DNA from: JAIOTG01 sp964644045
Lineage (GTDB): Bacteria; Patescibacteriota; Patescibacteriia; Patescibacteriales; JAGXOH01
Length of the DNA stretch: 41,697 bases
Reading direction: 5' to 3'
Assembly (NCBI GenBank): GCA_964644045.1
Contig: CAZXUK010000008.1
Location: forward strand, 1 to 41,697
The notes beneath the pieces are model-generated. The model worked only from the letters and a program-made list of their open reading frames with translations. It did no database searches and was not told where the DNA came from. A program made the translations under genes and the position numbers. This document shows, piece by piece, positions 22,282 through 30,258 of the stretch; the first letter of the stretch is position 1, and every line of letters starts with the position of its first letter.

Positions 22282-22502
22282 AAAAAAGTCCGCCTCTAAA
22301 TACCAAAAATGGCATTCAGGGACGAACCTTTTTAGTCCGCGGTGCCACCCTGTTTATAATGAACATACCATGGTATGTTCATTGGTATGTTCATTACCTC
22401 TCTAAAAGCTATTACGGGCTTGCCCGTCGGGTTCTACTCTTCGCCTTGGACGAATTTCTTCCCGCGCCTTCCCTGATGTTAGTCAGGGTCAAACGGCTCT
22501 TT
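22282..22502 (-). promoter_or_regulatory. T-box-type tRNA-sensing leader of aspS
   Basis: The minus-strand leader contains the exact T-box core AGGGTGGCACCGCG (22338-22351). It is followed by CGTCCCT, which can pair with AGGG to form the antiterminator. The competing terminator hairpin (22282-22323) ends in six T. The variable base of TGGN is C, complementary to discriminator G73 of tRNA-Asp and tRNA-Asn. Upstream are GAGTAGAA (AGTA-type loop-E motif, within CGGG...CCCG) and AGAGAGG, both usual in stem I. The order is unusual, and after AGAGAGG the expected apical part and specifier strand are replaced by a palindrome. I could not assign a GAC or AAC specifier with confidence. Confidence 0.82.
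22358..22395. repeat. 26-bp palindrome plus extra 12-bp copy inside the T-box leader
   Basis: AATGAACATACC and GGTATGTTCATT form a perfect 26-bp palindrome (22358-22383), and GGTATGTTCATT repeats at once at 22384-22395. On the RNA it occupies the stretch between AGAGAGG and the T-box core. It might act as stem III or be an inserted repeat. Confidence 0.75.
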
Positions 22503-22508
22503 AATTTA

Positions 22509-22538
22509 ATATTACAGTATGTATCCCGTTTTAGTCAA
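22509..22538 (-). promoter_or_regulatory. promoter of aspS leader
   Basis: TTGACT (22533-22538), 18 bp, TAATAT (22509-22514), only 7 nt beyond the recO stop. The start site would be near 22502, placing the whole T-box leader on the transcript. Confidence 0.75.
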
Positions 22539-22544
22539 GAAAAT

Positions 22545-23282
22545 TCACAAATGATACTTATAAAAATAATTAACCAAATTAAAAGCTTCCTTGAAGACCG
22601 AGGAAGAAACCTTTAATCTTTTTATGCGGTAAAAATCCTCTCCGGCTAAAAATCTGGATAATTTTAAGCCGGAAACAGAAAAAAGCAAACGATTTTTTTC
22701 ATTTGTTTTCCCTGAAGAGCAATCCGGGCATAACACTCCTCCGCCGGCAATATCAAATACGATTTTTTCTCCCTTTTCTCTGCCCCGTAAATTTTTTGAA
22801 CAGTTTACACATTTATAAAAATCAGGGGAAAATCCCAATGCGGAGGCAAATTTTAATAAAAAGGAAATATAAAACAAATCATACTTTCCTTCACCTTTTT
22901 CCTTGTTTAAAATATCCAGATATCGCCTGAAATCATCAAAAAAAGACAGGGGCAGGGGATCTTTTAAGCGAGTGTATCTATCCAAGGACCTTAAAGCCAA
23001 GCTGGCATATTTAATTTTTTCCAAGTCTTCTTTAATGTTTAAATAAAAATTTTCGCCCAGGGCGCTACCGATATAATCAGATCCCTTTCCTCTGATAATC
23101 ATAAAATCTCCCAAAGTTATGGGCTCTAAATGTCCGGCTAATTTAGCTCCTTTTCTCAGGGCCCCCCGAGCTCCTAAAAACATTCGCCCGTAATCCGGAC
23201 TATATAAATCTATCTCCAAATCATTCTCTCCTTTGGGTGTTTTTTTTAAAATTATGGCTTGAGTATTATAAGTTGACTCCAT
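22545..23282 (-). CDS. recO: DNA repair protein RecO
   Basis: A 245-aa RecO, which helps load RecA on single-stranded DNA coated by SSB. It has an N-terminal OB fold (1-80, TQAIILKKTPKGENDLEIDLYSPDYG), a helical middle, and a zinc site with two CxxC pairs (CVNC at about 163-166 and CPDC at about 190-193). Length is normal. It follows ruvX by 6 nt and ends just before the aspS promoter, closing the map-ruvX-recO group. Confidence 0.93.
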   Translation of the reverse strand: MESTYNTQAIILKKTPKGENDLEIDLYSPDYGRMFLGARGALRKGAKLAGHLEPITLGDFMIIRGKGSDYIGSALGENFYLNIKEDLEKIKYASLALRSLDRYTRLKDPLPLSFFDDFRRYLDILNKEKGEGKYDLFYISFLLKFASALGFSPDFYKCVNCSKNLRGREKGEKIVFDIAGGGVLCPDCSSGKTNEKNRLLFSVSGLKLSRFLAGEDFYRIKRLKVSSSVFKEAFNLVNYFYKYHL

Positions 23283-23288
23283 AAAAAA

Positions 23289-23675
23289 TTAAATAGAATC
23301 CAAATATTGTTGCAATATCAACATGGCCGAGGAAGCGTCGCGAGAGGCCTTGTTCTTTTTATTTCCTTCCAGAGAATCAGCATTCTTGCTGGACAAACGC
23401 TCATCCACGGTTTTTATTTCAATGTCGGTATTATTCTTTAGTTCTTGGAAAAAATCTTGAAATTCTCTTTGGACCTCCGCTTCTCTCCCAAACATTTTAT
23501 AAGGAACCCCCAACACCAGAACATCTATTTCCTCCTGTTTAATTATATTAAATAATTCCTCTTTAGAGTTTACTGTTTTCCAGGGAGTAGCCACTTTGGC
23601 GCTTTCCTGGGCCAAAGACAAGCCAATTCGTCGGGTTCCCCAATCCACACCCAAATATTTTTTTTCTTTATTCAT
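23289..23675 (-). CDS. ruvX: RuvX/YqgF Holliday-junction resolvase-like nuclease
   Basis: A 128-aa RNase H-fold protein of the RuvX/YqgF family, linked to Holliday-junction cleavage and to pre-16S rRNA 5-prime processing. The acidic triad is visible: Asp11 (LGVDWGTRRIGLS), the Glu in VDERLSS (about 91) and the Asp in SRDASSAMLILQQYL (about 112). The ATG overlaps the map stop by 8 nt. Length is normal. Confidence 0.93.
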   Translation of the reverse strand: MNKEKKYLGVDWGTRRIGLSLAQESAKVATPWKTVNSKEELFNIIKQEEIDVLVLGVPYKMFGREAEVQREFQDFFQELKNNTDIEIKTVDERLSSKNADSLEGNKKNKASRDASSAMLILQQYLDSI

Positions 23676-24435
23676 ATTTTAAACTTTTGGTTAAAATTTC
23701 CCGGCCCGAATCCGTAACCAAAACCGTATGCTCAAACTGAGCGCTCAAAGATCCGTCTTGGGTATAAACAGTCCAGCCGTCTTGGGGGCTGGTAATTACT
23801 TTATGGGATCCGCCCGCATTTATCATGGGCTCTATGGTAAAAGTCATCCCCGATTTTAACTCAATTTTGTTATCTAAAGTATAAAAATGAAAAACACTGG
23901 GCTCTTCGTGAAACCCTTGTCCAATGCCGTGCCCCCCGTAATCTTTTACTATGCCGTAACCAAAAGAAAAAACATATTTTTCTATGGCCCGACCGACTTC
24001 ATACAAAAAAGCCCCCGGCCTGACAACTTCTATGCCCCTGTACATCGCTTCCTTTGTTCTTTTTACCAAATCCTTGGCCTCGGAAGAGGGTTCTCCGATC
24101 AAAAAAGTCCGAGAGGTATCTCCGTGATAACCGTTCAATTTAACCGTAACATCCACATTCAAAATATCCCCGTCTTTTAAAACATCTTCTTTTGAGGGAA
24201 TGCCGTGGCAAACCACATTATTTAAAGAAGTGCAAACACTTTTGGGAAAACCGTGGTAATTAAGGGGAGCGGGATAAGCATCGTTTTTTATAATAAAATC
24301 ATAACAAAGTTGGTCTATTTTTTCCGTAGAAACGCCTTCTTTGATACAAGGAGAAATAAAGTCCAGGGTTCGGGCGGCCAACTTCCCCGCTTTTCTCATT
24401 TTCTCGATCTCTTCTTCATTTTTTATACTGATCAT
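23668..24435 (-). CDS. map: methionine aminopeptidase, type I
   Basis: A 255-aa enzyme that removes the first Met from new proteins. The five metal ligands are in place: Asp95, Asp106, His169 (GGHGIG), Glu202 (TIEPMI) and Glu235 (FEHTVLV); His77 and His176 complete the active site. There is no N-terminal zinc extension. In many bacteria map sits in the spc operon near secY. Here it is separated from secY by an unknown gene and an antiporter on the same strand. Confidence 0.97.
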   Translation of the reverse strand: MISIKNEEEIEKMRKAGKLAARTLDFISPCIKEGVSTEKIDQLCYDFIIKNDAYPAPLNYHGFPKSVCTSLNNVVCHGIPSKEDVLKDGDILNVDVTVKLNGYHGDTSRTFLIGEPSSEAKDLVKRTKEAMYRGIEVVRPGAFLYEVGRAIEKYVFSFGYGIVKDYGGHGIGQGFHEEPSVFHFYTLDNKIELKSGMTFTIEPMINAGGSHKVITSPQDGWTVYTQDGSLSAQFEHTVLVTDSGREILTKSLKYE

Positions 24436-24467
24436 ATTGTTTTGCGAATATTAATTTTTTTTTGAAC

Positions 24468-25451
24468 TTATCCCCTAAGAGCCAAATAAAAAATATAAAA
24501 TACATAAAGTGTTACCAAAATCAAACCTTCTTTTCGGGTTAAAATATTTTTTTTACCGAAATAAATCAAAAAAAGCACAATTATGGTAGCCGTAAACAAC
24601 ATCAAAATATCAATATTTAAAACCGAATCAAAAATTATGGGACTTATTACGGAACTCAAGCCCAAAACCCAGAGAAAATTAAAAATATTTGATCCTACCA
24701 CGCCCCCTACCGCCATATTGGCTTTTCCTCTTTTGGCCGCCAATACAGAAGCGGATAATTCCGGCAAGGAAGTGCCCACGGCTACTATGGTCAAACCGAC
24801 TAAAGATTGACTCAAGCTCCAAATCTCGGCCAAATCAATAGCGCTGTCAACTATTAATTTTCCGCCCAGAAAAAGCCCTGCCGCTCCTATTAAGATCATT
24901 AATACCGATTTCCAAATTTTACGCTTATGTATTTCCTCAAATTCGTTCTTTCCCAACTCATCTAATATGCCTCTTTTGTTTTTGCTTAAACCGAAAGTAT
25001 AATAAATAAAAATCACGAAAAACAAAAGCAAAGTCAAGCCGTCCCCCCGAGTAAGCATACTTTGGCTATGACCTCCTAATAAAAAATCGTTTATCAAAAA
25101 AGTCACGGCCAAAATCACCAACAAGGAGAAAGGAATCTCTTTATTAACCGTGCTTTGTTTAACCACCACCGGAGAAACCAGGGCTATACTGCCCAAAATA
25201 AGAAGGGTATTGGAAAAATTGGAACCGATAATATTTCCTAAAGCTATCCCGGCACTTTTTTGAAAAGAAGCGATTCCGCTAATCAAAAGCTCCGGGGCCG
25301 ATGTCCCAAAGGCCACTATGGTTAAACCTATTACCAAATTGGAAATCTGAAGTTTTTGGGCAATAGAAGAAGAGCCCTCAACTAAAAGATCGGCTCCCTT
25401 TATTAAAATCGCAAAGCCTATTACCAAAAACAAAACGGACCAAATTGTCAT
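24468..25451 (-). CDS. calcium/sodium antiporter (CaCA family, YrbG-like)
   Basis: A 327-aa membrane protein with about ten helices and two inverted alpha repeats. Each repeat carries the ion-site motif GTSxPEL (49-55 and 226-232) and a GSN turn. This is the K-plus-independent sodium/calcium exchanger family, with ion preference unknown. I chose ATG at 25451 (MTIWSVLFLVIGFAIL). A longer frame to 25790 adds 113 residues that are only a frame-shifted reading of the preceding gene. The gene starts 13 nt after that gene and likely shares its transcript. Confidence 0.92.
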   Translation of the reverse strand: MTIWSVLFLVIGFAILIKGADLLVEGSSSIAQKLQISNLVIGLTIVAFGTSAPELLISGIASFQKSAGIALGNIIGSNFSNTLLILGSIALVSPVVVKQSTVNKEIPFSLLVILAVTFLINDFLLGGHSQSMLTRGDGLTLLLFFVIFIYYTFGLSKNKRGILDELGKNEFEEIHKRKIWKSVLMILIGAAGLFLGGKLIVDSAIDLAEIWSLSQSLVGLTIVAVGTSLPELSASVLAAKRGKANMAVGGVVGSNIFNFLWVLGLSSVISPIIFDSVLNIDILMLFTATIIVLFLIYFGKKNILTRKEGLILVTLYVFYIFYLALRG

Positions 25452-25464
25452 AATAACATTTAAA

Positions 25465-26091
25465 TTAAAATCCCAGGGGCTTTTTGCCGGAAGATTTAAA
25501 CCGAGAAGAAGAAGAGTCGGCAACCTCTCCCCCTTTTTTCTTCCAGCCACCGCTTTGGGCAAAACCGGCGCCGGATTCAGAGTTTTTAGATCCGGAAGAA
25601 TGCTGGCGCGCAAAACCTCCTTTGGATTTGGGATTTCTTCGAGTGCCCACCAGGGAACTGACACCCACTTCCCCCTCGGAAAACTGGGCGCTGCTCTCCT
25701 TGTAACGAGTACCGGATTTTCCTCCGACAGACCCCGCAAATTTTTCTTCCTTCTTTGTTCCTTGGCGCTCAGCTGAACGTCGAGACTCAAAAATATTTCT
25801 TCTCTTCTGCTTTTCGGTCAATCCTTTCCCTCCTCCTTCGTTAGTCTCTCCGGAAGTAATAGTTTCCTCTAAATTCTTTCTCTCTCGATCATTAAAACCC
25901 AGATCCTTATAAACCTGTTTTCGTTGCGCTTTACTTTTGTTGGCTAATTTTTGGGAAAGCTTTTTTTTGGCATCGCCTGAGCCCAAATTATCTAAACTCA
26001 AACTTTCTTTCATTTTTTTTCTCACGCCACCGCTTAATTGCTTGCCCCGTAGACTTTTTCCCAAATTAATTCGAGAAAATTTCTCAGACAT
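25465..26091 (-). CDS. Ser/Gly/Lys-rich unknown protein
   Basis: A 208-aa protein starting at ATG 26091 (an in-frame TTG lies 9 nt further up). It has no membrane helix or signal. The first 65 residues could be helical (SLSLDNLGSGDAKKKLSQKLANKSKAQRK); a DRERKNLEET segment follows, and the last 120 are Gly, Ser, Lys and Arg, probably disordered and strongly basic. I recognise no family. It lies between the terminator after secY and the antiporter gene, which starts 13 nt downstream. A nucleic-acid-binding role is a guess from charge only. Codon and base content resemble the neighbours. Confidence 0.6.
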   Translation of the reverse strand: MSEKFSRINLGKSLRGKQLSGGVRKKMKESLSLDNLGSGDAKKKLSQKLANKSKAQRKQVYKDLGFNDRERKNLEETITSGETNEGGGKGLTEKQKRRNIFESRRSAERQGTKKEEKFAGSVGGKSGTRYKESSAQFSEGEVGVSSLVGTRRNPKSKGGFARQHSSGSKNSESGAGFAQSGGWKKKGGEVADSSSSRFKSSGKKPLGF

Positions 26092-26143
26092 ATAAATCAA
26101 ATTAATAATATTCTTTTTTTATTATAACACAAACCGAAAACTT

Positions 26144-26169
26144 AAAAAACACCGCTCGGGGTGTTTTTT
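26144..26169 (-). terminator. terminator after secY, end of ribosomal protein cluster
   Basis: AAAAAACACC (26144-26153) pairs with GGTGTTTTTT (26160-26169) around a short loop, giving a classical terminator about 30 nt after the secY stop. It can act in both directions. Confidence 0.88.
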
Positions 26170-26198
26170 GTATATAAATTCTGTATTTTAATATATTT

Positions 26199-27473
26199 TT
26201 AATCCAATCCCTCGTATTCCCGCATAGTTAATTGGGATTCTATTTGTTTGACGGTTTCCACGGTTACCGTCACCACAATCAATAAACTGGCCCCTCCGAT
26301 GGCCAAAGACTGCATATCGGTAAAATATCTCATAATCAAGGGCAAAATAGCTATAAGACCCAAAAATAAAGCTCCGAAAAAAGTAATTCTATGCGTGACA
26401 TAGGAAATATACTCCACGGTATTTTTTCCCGGCCTGATCCCGGGAATAAAGGCGCCTTGCTTTTGCAGATTTTCCGCTATTTTTTGCGAATCAAAAGTAA
26501 CCTCGGTATAAAAATAAGTGAAAGCAAACACTAACAAGAAATAAAGGACGCCGTAAACCAGTTGATTCTGAAATATCTCCTTGATCCAATTGCCCGCGCT
26601 TACCAGCCAAGCCGAATCCGCTTGAACCAAAAACTGGGCTATCATTCCCGGAAAAGTTACTACGGCTATAGCAAAAATAATGGGAATAACTCCGGCCATA
26701 TTAACTCTTAGGGGCAGGAAAGCTCCTCCTCCTCCTAAGTTTGAACCGGATCGAACTTGCCTGGCATGATGAACCGGAATTTTCCTTTGCCCCTCATTGA
26801 TAATAACCACACCTACTATGGTAAGCAAAGCGATAACAGCGAAGCTGATCAAGGTAAAAAATTGAGAGGGGTCGTAACTTACTATGGTTTGTTGTACCGC
26901 TTGAGGCAAACGGCTAACAATACCCGCGAAAATCAGTAAAGATATTCCGTTTCCAATATTCTTCTCCGTTATCAATTCTCCGATCCACATTAAAAAAATA
27001 GTACCGGCCGTTATAACCAAAATCATACTGAAAAGATCAAAAGCGGATACCTCGCCCAAAACAGCCGGAGCTTGATTTCTCAATAAGGTGATCATTCCAA
27101 AGGCCTGCATAGCGGCCAAAGGAACCGTCAACCATCTGGTCCACATAGTAATCTTTTGCCTGCCCTGCTCTTCCTTTTTCATCTCCTCCAGCTGAGGAAT
27201 AACCATGGGAAGCAATTCAAAAATAATTGCCGAGGTAATGTAAGGAGCCACACCCATCATAACTACGGAAAAATTCTGCATTCCTCCTCCGGAAAAAAGA
27301 TTCATCATCCCCAAAATTTGATTGGAGGCAAAAAGCTCCTTTAAAGCTTCGGGATTAACGCCGGGCATGGGAATATTGGCCCCCACCCTGAAGACCACCA
27401 GCATTAACAAAACAAAAATGATCTTGTTTCTTAAGTCTTTAGCTTTCCAAATTTGGGCCAATTTTTCAAACAT
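26199..27473 (-). CDS. secY: protein translocase subunit SecY
   Basis: A 424-aa SecY, the channel of the Sec system, with ten membrane helices. The N-terminus carries the typical FRVGANIPMPGVNPEAL and the plug-region GGGMQNFSVVMMGVAPYITSAIIFELLPMVIP. The cytosolic loop with the conserved RQVRSGSNLGGGGAFLPLRVNMAGVIPIIFA is also present. The gene follows rplO by 14 nt, its usual place at the end of the spc operon. Adenylate kinase and infA, often next, are not here. Confidence 0.97.
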   Translation of the reverse strand: MFEKLAQIWKAKDLRNKIIFVLLMLVVFRVGANIPMPGVNPEALKELFASNQILGMMNLFSGGGMQNFSVVMMGVAPYITSAIIFELLPMVIPQLEEMKKEEQGRQKITMWTRWLTVPLAAMQAFGMITLLRNQAPAVLGEVSAFDLFSMILVITAGTIFLMWIGELITEKNIGNGISLLIFAGIVSRLPQAVQQTIVSYDPSQFFTLISFAVIALLTIVGVVIINEGQRKIPVHHARQVRSGSNLGGGGAFLPLRVNMAGVIPIIFAIAVVTFPGMIAQFLVQADSAWLVSAGNWIKEIFQNQLVYGVLYFLLVFAFTYFYTEVTFDSQKIAENLQKQGAFIPGIRPGKNTVEYISYVTHRITFFGALFLGLIAILPLIMRYFTDMQSLAIGGASLLIVVTVTVETVKQIESQLTMREYEGLD

Positions 27474-27487
27474 ATTTTATTTAAAAA

Positions 27488-27934
27488 CTAATTTTTAATT
27501 CTCCCTCCGAGGTTTTCCAATTGTTCCAAAATTTTTTTGCTGGCCTTAATATCCTTTAAAATTAATTTTTTAACCTTAAGATCCTGCCTACCGGCTAAAA
27601 TCTTGACCGGTAAATTAATTTTAGCAATTAAACCCAAATTCCGCAATTTTTCGGGAGTTACCAAATCGCCTTCCTTAAAATTTTTGTTCAAGGCATCGGT
27701 TTTTATTATTTGTTCCTTGTCCTTTAAAGATTTAAAACCTCTTTTTTTGGGAACTTGCTGGATTTTATCTTTAATTCCGATCAAAACCAAACCGGTGGAA
27801 CCGGAACGGGCCTTTTGTCCTTTTAGTCCTCGACCGCTGTAAGTTCCGCGACCGGAAGCATCTCCCCGGCCCACCCGTCGGGATTTTTTGTTTTTTTGCT
27901 TTTCCGGCCTTAAAGAATTCAATGATAAAGTCAT
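27488..27934 (-). CDS. rplO: 50S ribosomal protein L15
   Basis: A 148-aa L15 with a Gly/Lys/Arg-rich N-terminal extension (RRVGRGDASGRGTYSGRGLKGQKARSG) that threads into 23S rRNA, and a globular C-terminal half. It lies directly after rpsE (10 nt). In most bacteria rpmD (L30) sits between the two; it is missing here, as in CPR in general. secY follows after 14 nt. Confidence 0.95.
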   Translation of the reverse strand: MTLSLNSLRPEKQKNKKSRRVGRGDASGRGTYSGRGLKGQKARSGSTGLVLIGIKDKIQQVPKKRGFKSLKDKEQIIKTDALNKNFKEGDLVTPEKLRNLGLIAKINLPVKILAGRQDLKVKKLILKDIKASKKILEQLENLGGRIKN

Positions 27935-27944
27935 ATTTATAAAA

Positions 27945-28598
27945 TTATTCGTTCTTTTTTTCTTTTGTTTTGGAAAAATCGCTTTTCTTTCGGTTTTTCC
28001 CTTCTTGGTCTCCGTTTTCTTCTTTTTTTATTTTTCTCAAACTTCTTAGCGCCTCTAAGGTGCAACGGGCATTATTCATTCTGTTGTTGGTTCCCAAAAT
28101 TTTACCGCTAATATTTTTAATACCGGCCAAATCTAAAATAATCCGCACTATCCCGCCGGCAATCACACCGCTTCCCGCAGGTGCGGGTTTAAAGAAAATT
28201 TCAGCCGCGCCCACTTTCTTCTTTATCTCATGAGGAATCGTATCATTAGTTATGGGGACATTAACCAAATCTTTTTTGGCATTATTCACGGCTTTGGTTA
28301 CCGCTATAGATACATCCGCGCCCTTATTTACTCCTATGCCGATCCGGCCGTTTTTATCTCCTATTGCCACAGTTGCTCGAAAACTCATTCTTTTTCCTCC
28401 GGACATCACCCGGGTCACCCGAGCTATGTCTAAAATTCTCTGTTCAAACTCATCCTTTTTTTCTTCTTTTTCCTTTTTCCCCTTAAAGCCGTTTTTTGAG
28501 GAGACAAATTTCTTCTGAGAAGAAGTGTTTGACTTAGTTAAAGTATCTTTCCTTTCCCCGGAATTATCTGACTTTTTTTGTTCTTCTTTGGTTGTCAT
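27945..28598 (-). CDS. rpsE: 30S ribosomal protein S5
   Basis: A 217-aa S5, longer than the usual 165. The core has the dsRBD-like N-terminal domain (about 49-112, LDIARVTRVMSGGKRMSFRATVAIGD) and the C-terminal domain (about 115-190, APAGSGVIAGGIVRIILDLAGI). Both ends carry Lys/Glu/Ser-rich extensions (1-48 and 191-217). S5 supports decoding accuracy and mRNA unwinding. It lies between rplR and rplO. Confidence 0.95.
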   Translation of the reverse strand: MTTKEEQKKSDNSGERKDTLTKSNTSSQKKFVSSKNGFKGKKEKEEKKDEFEQRILDIARVTRVMSGGKRMSFRATVAIGDKNGRIGIGVNKGADVSIAVTKAVNNAKKDLVNVPITNDTIPHEIKKKVGAAEIFFKPAPAGSGVIAGGIVRIILDLAGIKNISGKILGTNNRMNNARCTLEALRSLRKIKKEENGDQEGKNRKKSDFSKTKEKKNE

Positions 28599-28617
28599 AT
28601 TTATTTAATTTTTTAAA

Positions 28618-28977
28618 TTAAAATTTAAGTCCGTTTTCCCTGGCTCCCTCGGCCACGGCCTTAACCCGTCCGTGATATTTATATCCTCCTTTGTCAAAAA
28701 CCGCTGTTTCTATTTTGATCTTCCGGGCTTTTTCAGCAATGACCTTGCCCGCCTCAAAAGAAATGTCTGTCTTGTTTTTATTCTTTCCTTTCTTTAACTC
28801 TTTTTCATTAACGCTGGCCAAAGTTTTGCCGGCCGAATCATCTATTAACTGAATATAAACGATTCTGCGGGAACGAAAAACACTCAAACGGGGCCGATCA
28901 GAAGTGCCTTTAATTTTAGCCCTTACTCTTTGATGTCTTCTTTGTCTTTGTAAATTTTTTTCTTTTTGCTTATCCAT
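28618..28977 (-). CDS. rplR: 50S ribosomal protein L18
   Basis: A 119-aa L18, which binds 5S rRNA and joins it to the large subunit. The N-terminal basic stretch RQRRHQRVRAKIKGTSDRPRLSVFRS and the C-terminal FDKGGYKYHGRVKAVAEGAREN are both typical. Length is normal. It starts 11 nt after rplF and is followed by rpsE. Confidence 0.96.
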   Translation of the reverse strand: MDKQKEKNLQRQRRHQRVRAKIKGTSDRPRLSVFRSRRIVYIQLIDDSAGKTLASVNEKELKKGKNKNKTDISFEAGKVIAEKARKIKIETAVFDKGGYKYHGRVKAVAEGARENGLKF

Positions 28978-28988
28978 ATATTAAAAAT

Positions 28989-29534
28989 TTATTCGCTTTT
29001 AGCGGCGGCTTTACCTTCTTTTCTTCTAATGGTTTCGCCTTCATATTTAATTCCTTTGCCTTTATAAGGCTCCGGCTTTCTTACTTTCCTGATCCGGGCG
29101 GCCACCTCTCCCACTAACTGCTTATCATATCCGCTGATAGTAATAAGATTGCCTTCCACTTGAGCGGTAATACCCTCGGGTAAATTATATTCCACCGGAT
29201 GGGAATATCCCACTTTTAAAATTAATTTATTTCCGCTAATCGATGCGGAATAACCCACTCCGTTTATTTCCAACTTTTTCTCAAAACCCTCTTCCACTCC
29301 TTTAACCATATTGGCAATCAAAGTTCTGTAGAGTCCCCAAAAGGCCTTTTTCTTTTTATCTTTCAAATCGTCTATACTAACTATAATTTGATTGTCTTTT
29401 ACTTCCACTTTTACCAAATCGCTAATTTCTCTGCTTAATTCGGCTTTGGGCCCCTTAACTTTAATAAAACCGTCCTCAATCTTAACTTGAGTTTCGGCTG
29501 AAAATTCAATGGGTAATTTTCCTATTCTGGACAT
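28989..29534 (-). CDS. rplF: 50S ribosomal protein L6
   Basis: A 181-aa L6 with two similar alpha/beta domains (about 1-80 and 81-181). The C-terminal signature RKPEPYKGKGIKYEGETIRRKEGK is intact. L6 sits near the factor-binding site. The start MSRIGKLPIEF is standard. It lies between rpsH and rplR in the usual spc order. Confidence 0.97.
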   Translation of the reverse strand: MSRIGKLPIEFSAETQVKIEDGFIKVKGPKAELSREISDLVKVEVKDNQIIVSIDDLKDKKKKAFWGLYRTLIANMVKGVEEGFEKKLEINGVGYSASISGNKLILKVGYSHPVEYNLPEGITAQVEGNLITISGYDKQLVGEVAARIRKVRKPEPYKGKGIKYEGETIRRKEGKAAAKSE

Positions 29535-29555
29535 ATATATTTATTTAATACTCTA

Positions 29556-30002
29556 TTAATATAACTCGCACAAAACCTCTCCTCCCACTCCTTTCTCCCG
29601 AGCAACTTTATTCGTCATCAACCCCCGGGGAGTGGAAATAATAGCTATCCCAAAATCATTTAAAACCACCGGTAATTCATTCTTGCCCACATACCATCTT
29701 AATCCGGGTTTGCTGATTCTTTTTAAATGGGAAATGGCGGGTTTTCCGCTTTTTTTATATTTCAAAACGATTCTTAGTTTTTTGAAATTATTTCCTCTCT
29801 TTCCCTTTTCTTTTTTACCTTGCTTATCCAATAAGGAACTGTCTTCAGGGTTAATTACCTCCACGGCCTTAATCCATTTTTCCGCTTCTAAAATTTTGGC
29901 TATTTCATATTTAATTTTACTCATAGGCAAAACAACCTCTCTTTTGCCCACGGCGGCTCCGTTTCTGATTCTGGTAAGCATATCTGCGATTGGATCTATC
30001 AT
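29556..30002 (-). CDS. rpsH: 30S ribosomal protein S8 with insert
   Basis: A 148-aa S8; typical length is about 130. The N-terminal MIDPIADMLTRIRNG and the C-terminal GIAIISTPRGLMTNKVAREKGVGGEVLCELY are standard. A Lys-rich insert at about 55-72 (LLDKQGKKEKGKRGNN) enlarges the loop between the domains. S8 binds the central domain of 16S rRNA and, in Escherichia coli, represses the spc operon. It lies after rpsN and before rplF. Confidence 0.96.
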   Translation of the reverse strand: MIDPIADMLTRIRNGAAVGKREVVLPMSKIKYEIAKILEAEKWIKAVEVINPEDSSLLDKQGKKEKGKRGNNFKKLRIVLKYKKSGKPAISHLKRISKPGLRWYVGKNELPVVLNDFGIAIISTPRGLMTNKVAREKGVGGEVLCELY

Positions 30003-30042
30003 AAATATAAAAATTATTTATAAAATTAATAAAAAATAAAAA

Positions 30043-30228
30043 TTACCAACTACTTTTTTTTATGCCGGGTAAATCTCCGTTGTCAGCCAGTTCCCGAAAA
30101 CAAATTCGACATAAATCAAAATCCCTCATATATCCCCTGTTTCTTCCGCAACGCCAACAACGTCTCACCGTTCTGGTGGAATATTTGGGTTTCTTTTTAG
30201 ATTTGGCGATCATTGCTTTTCTGGCCAT
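30043..30228 (-). CDS. rpsN: 30S ribosomal protein S14, zinc type
   Basis: A 61-aa S14 of the short zinc-binding kind. Cys24, 27, 40 and 43 form CWRC and CRIC pairs. The end LPGIKKSSW is characteristic. S14 joins the 30S head late in assembly. It lies between rplE and rpsH as expected. The organism seems to favour zinc forms, since L33 and L24 also carry two CxxC pairs. Confidence 0.97.
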   Translation of the reverse strand: MARKAMIAKSKKKPKYSTRTVRRCWRCGRNRGYMRDFDLCRICFRELADNGDLPGIKKSSW

Positions 30229-30232
30229 ATAA

Positions 30233-30258
30233 TTTAATACTTATTTTACTTATTTTAC
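30233..30258. repeat. short TACTTATTTT tract inside the spc operon
   Basis: Three units of TACTTATTTTACTTATTTT-type sequence fill the 26-nt gap between rplE and rpsN and run into the rplE stop. They match the long low-complexity tracts elsewhere in the window. Confidence 0.6.

Noticed and set aside
22359..22616. 85-codon plus-strand frame over the aspS leader
   Set aside because: It lies across the T-box leader, the aspS promoter and the end of recO, with no start signal.
25452..25790. 113-residue N-terminal extension of the cation antiporter
   Set aside because: The extension overlaps the preceding gene in another frame and does not resemble the family, and ATG at 25451 starts directly at the first membrane helix.
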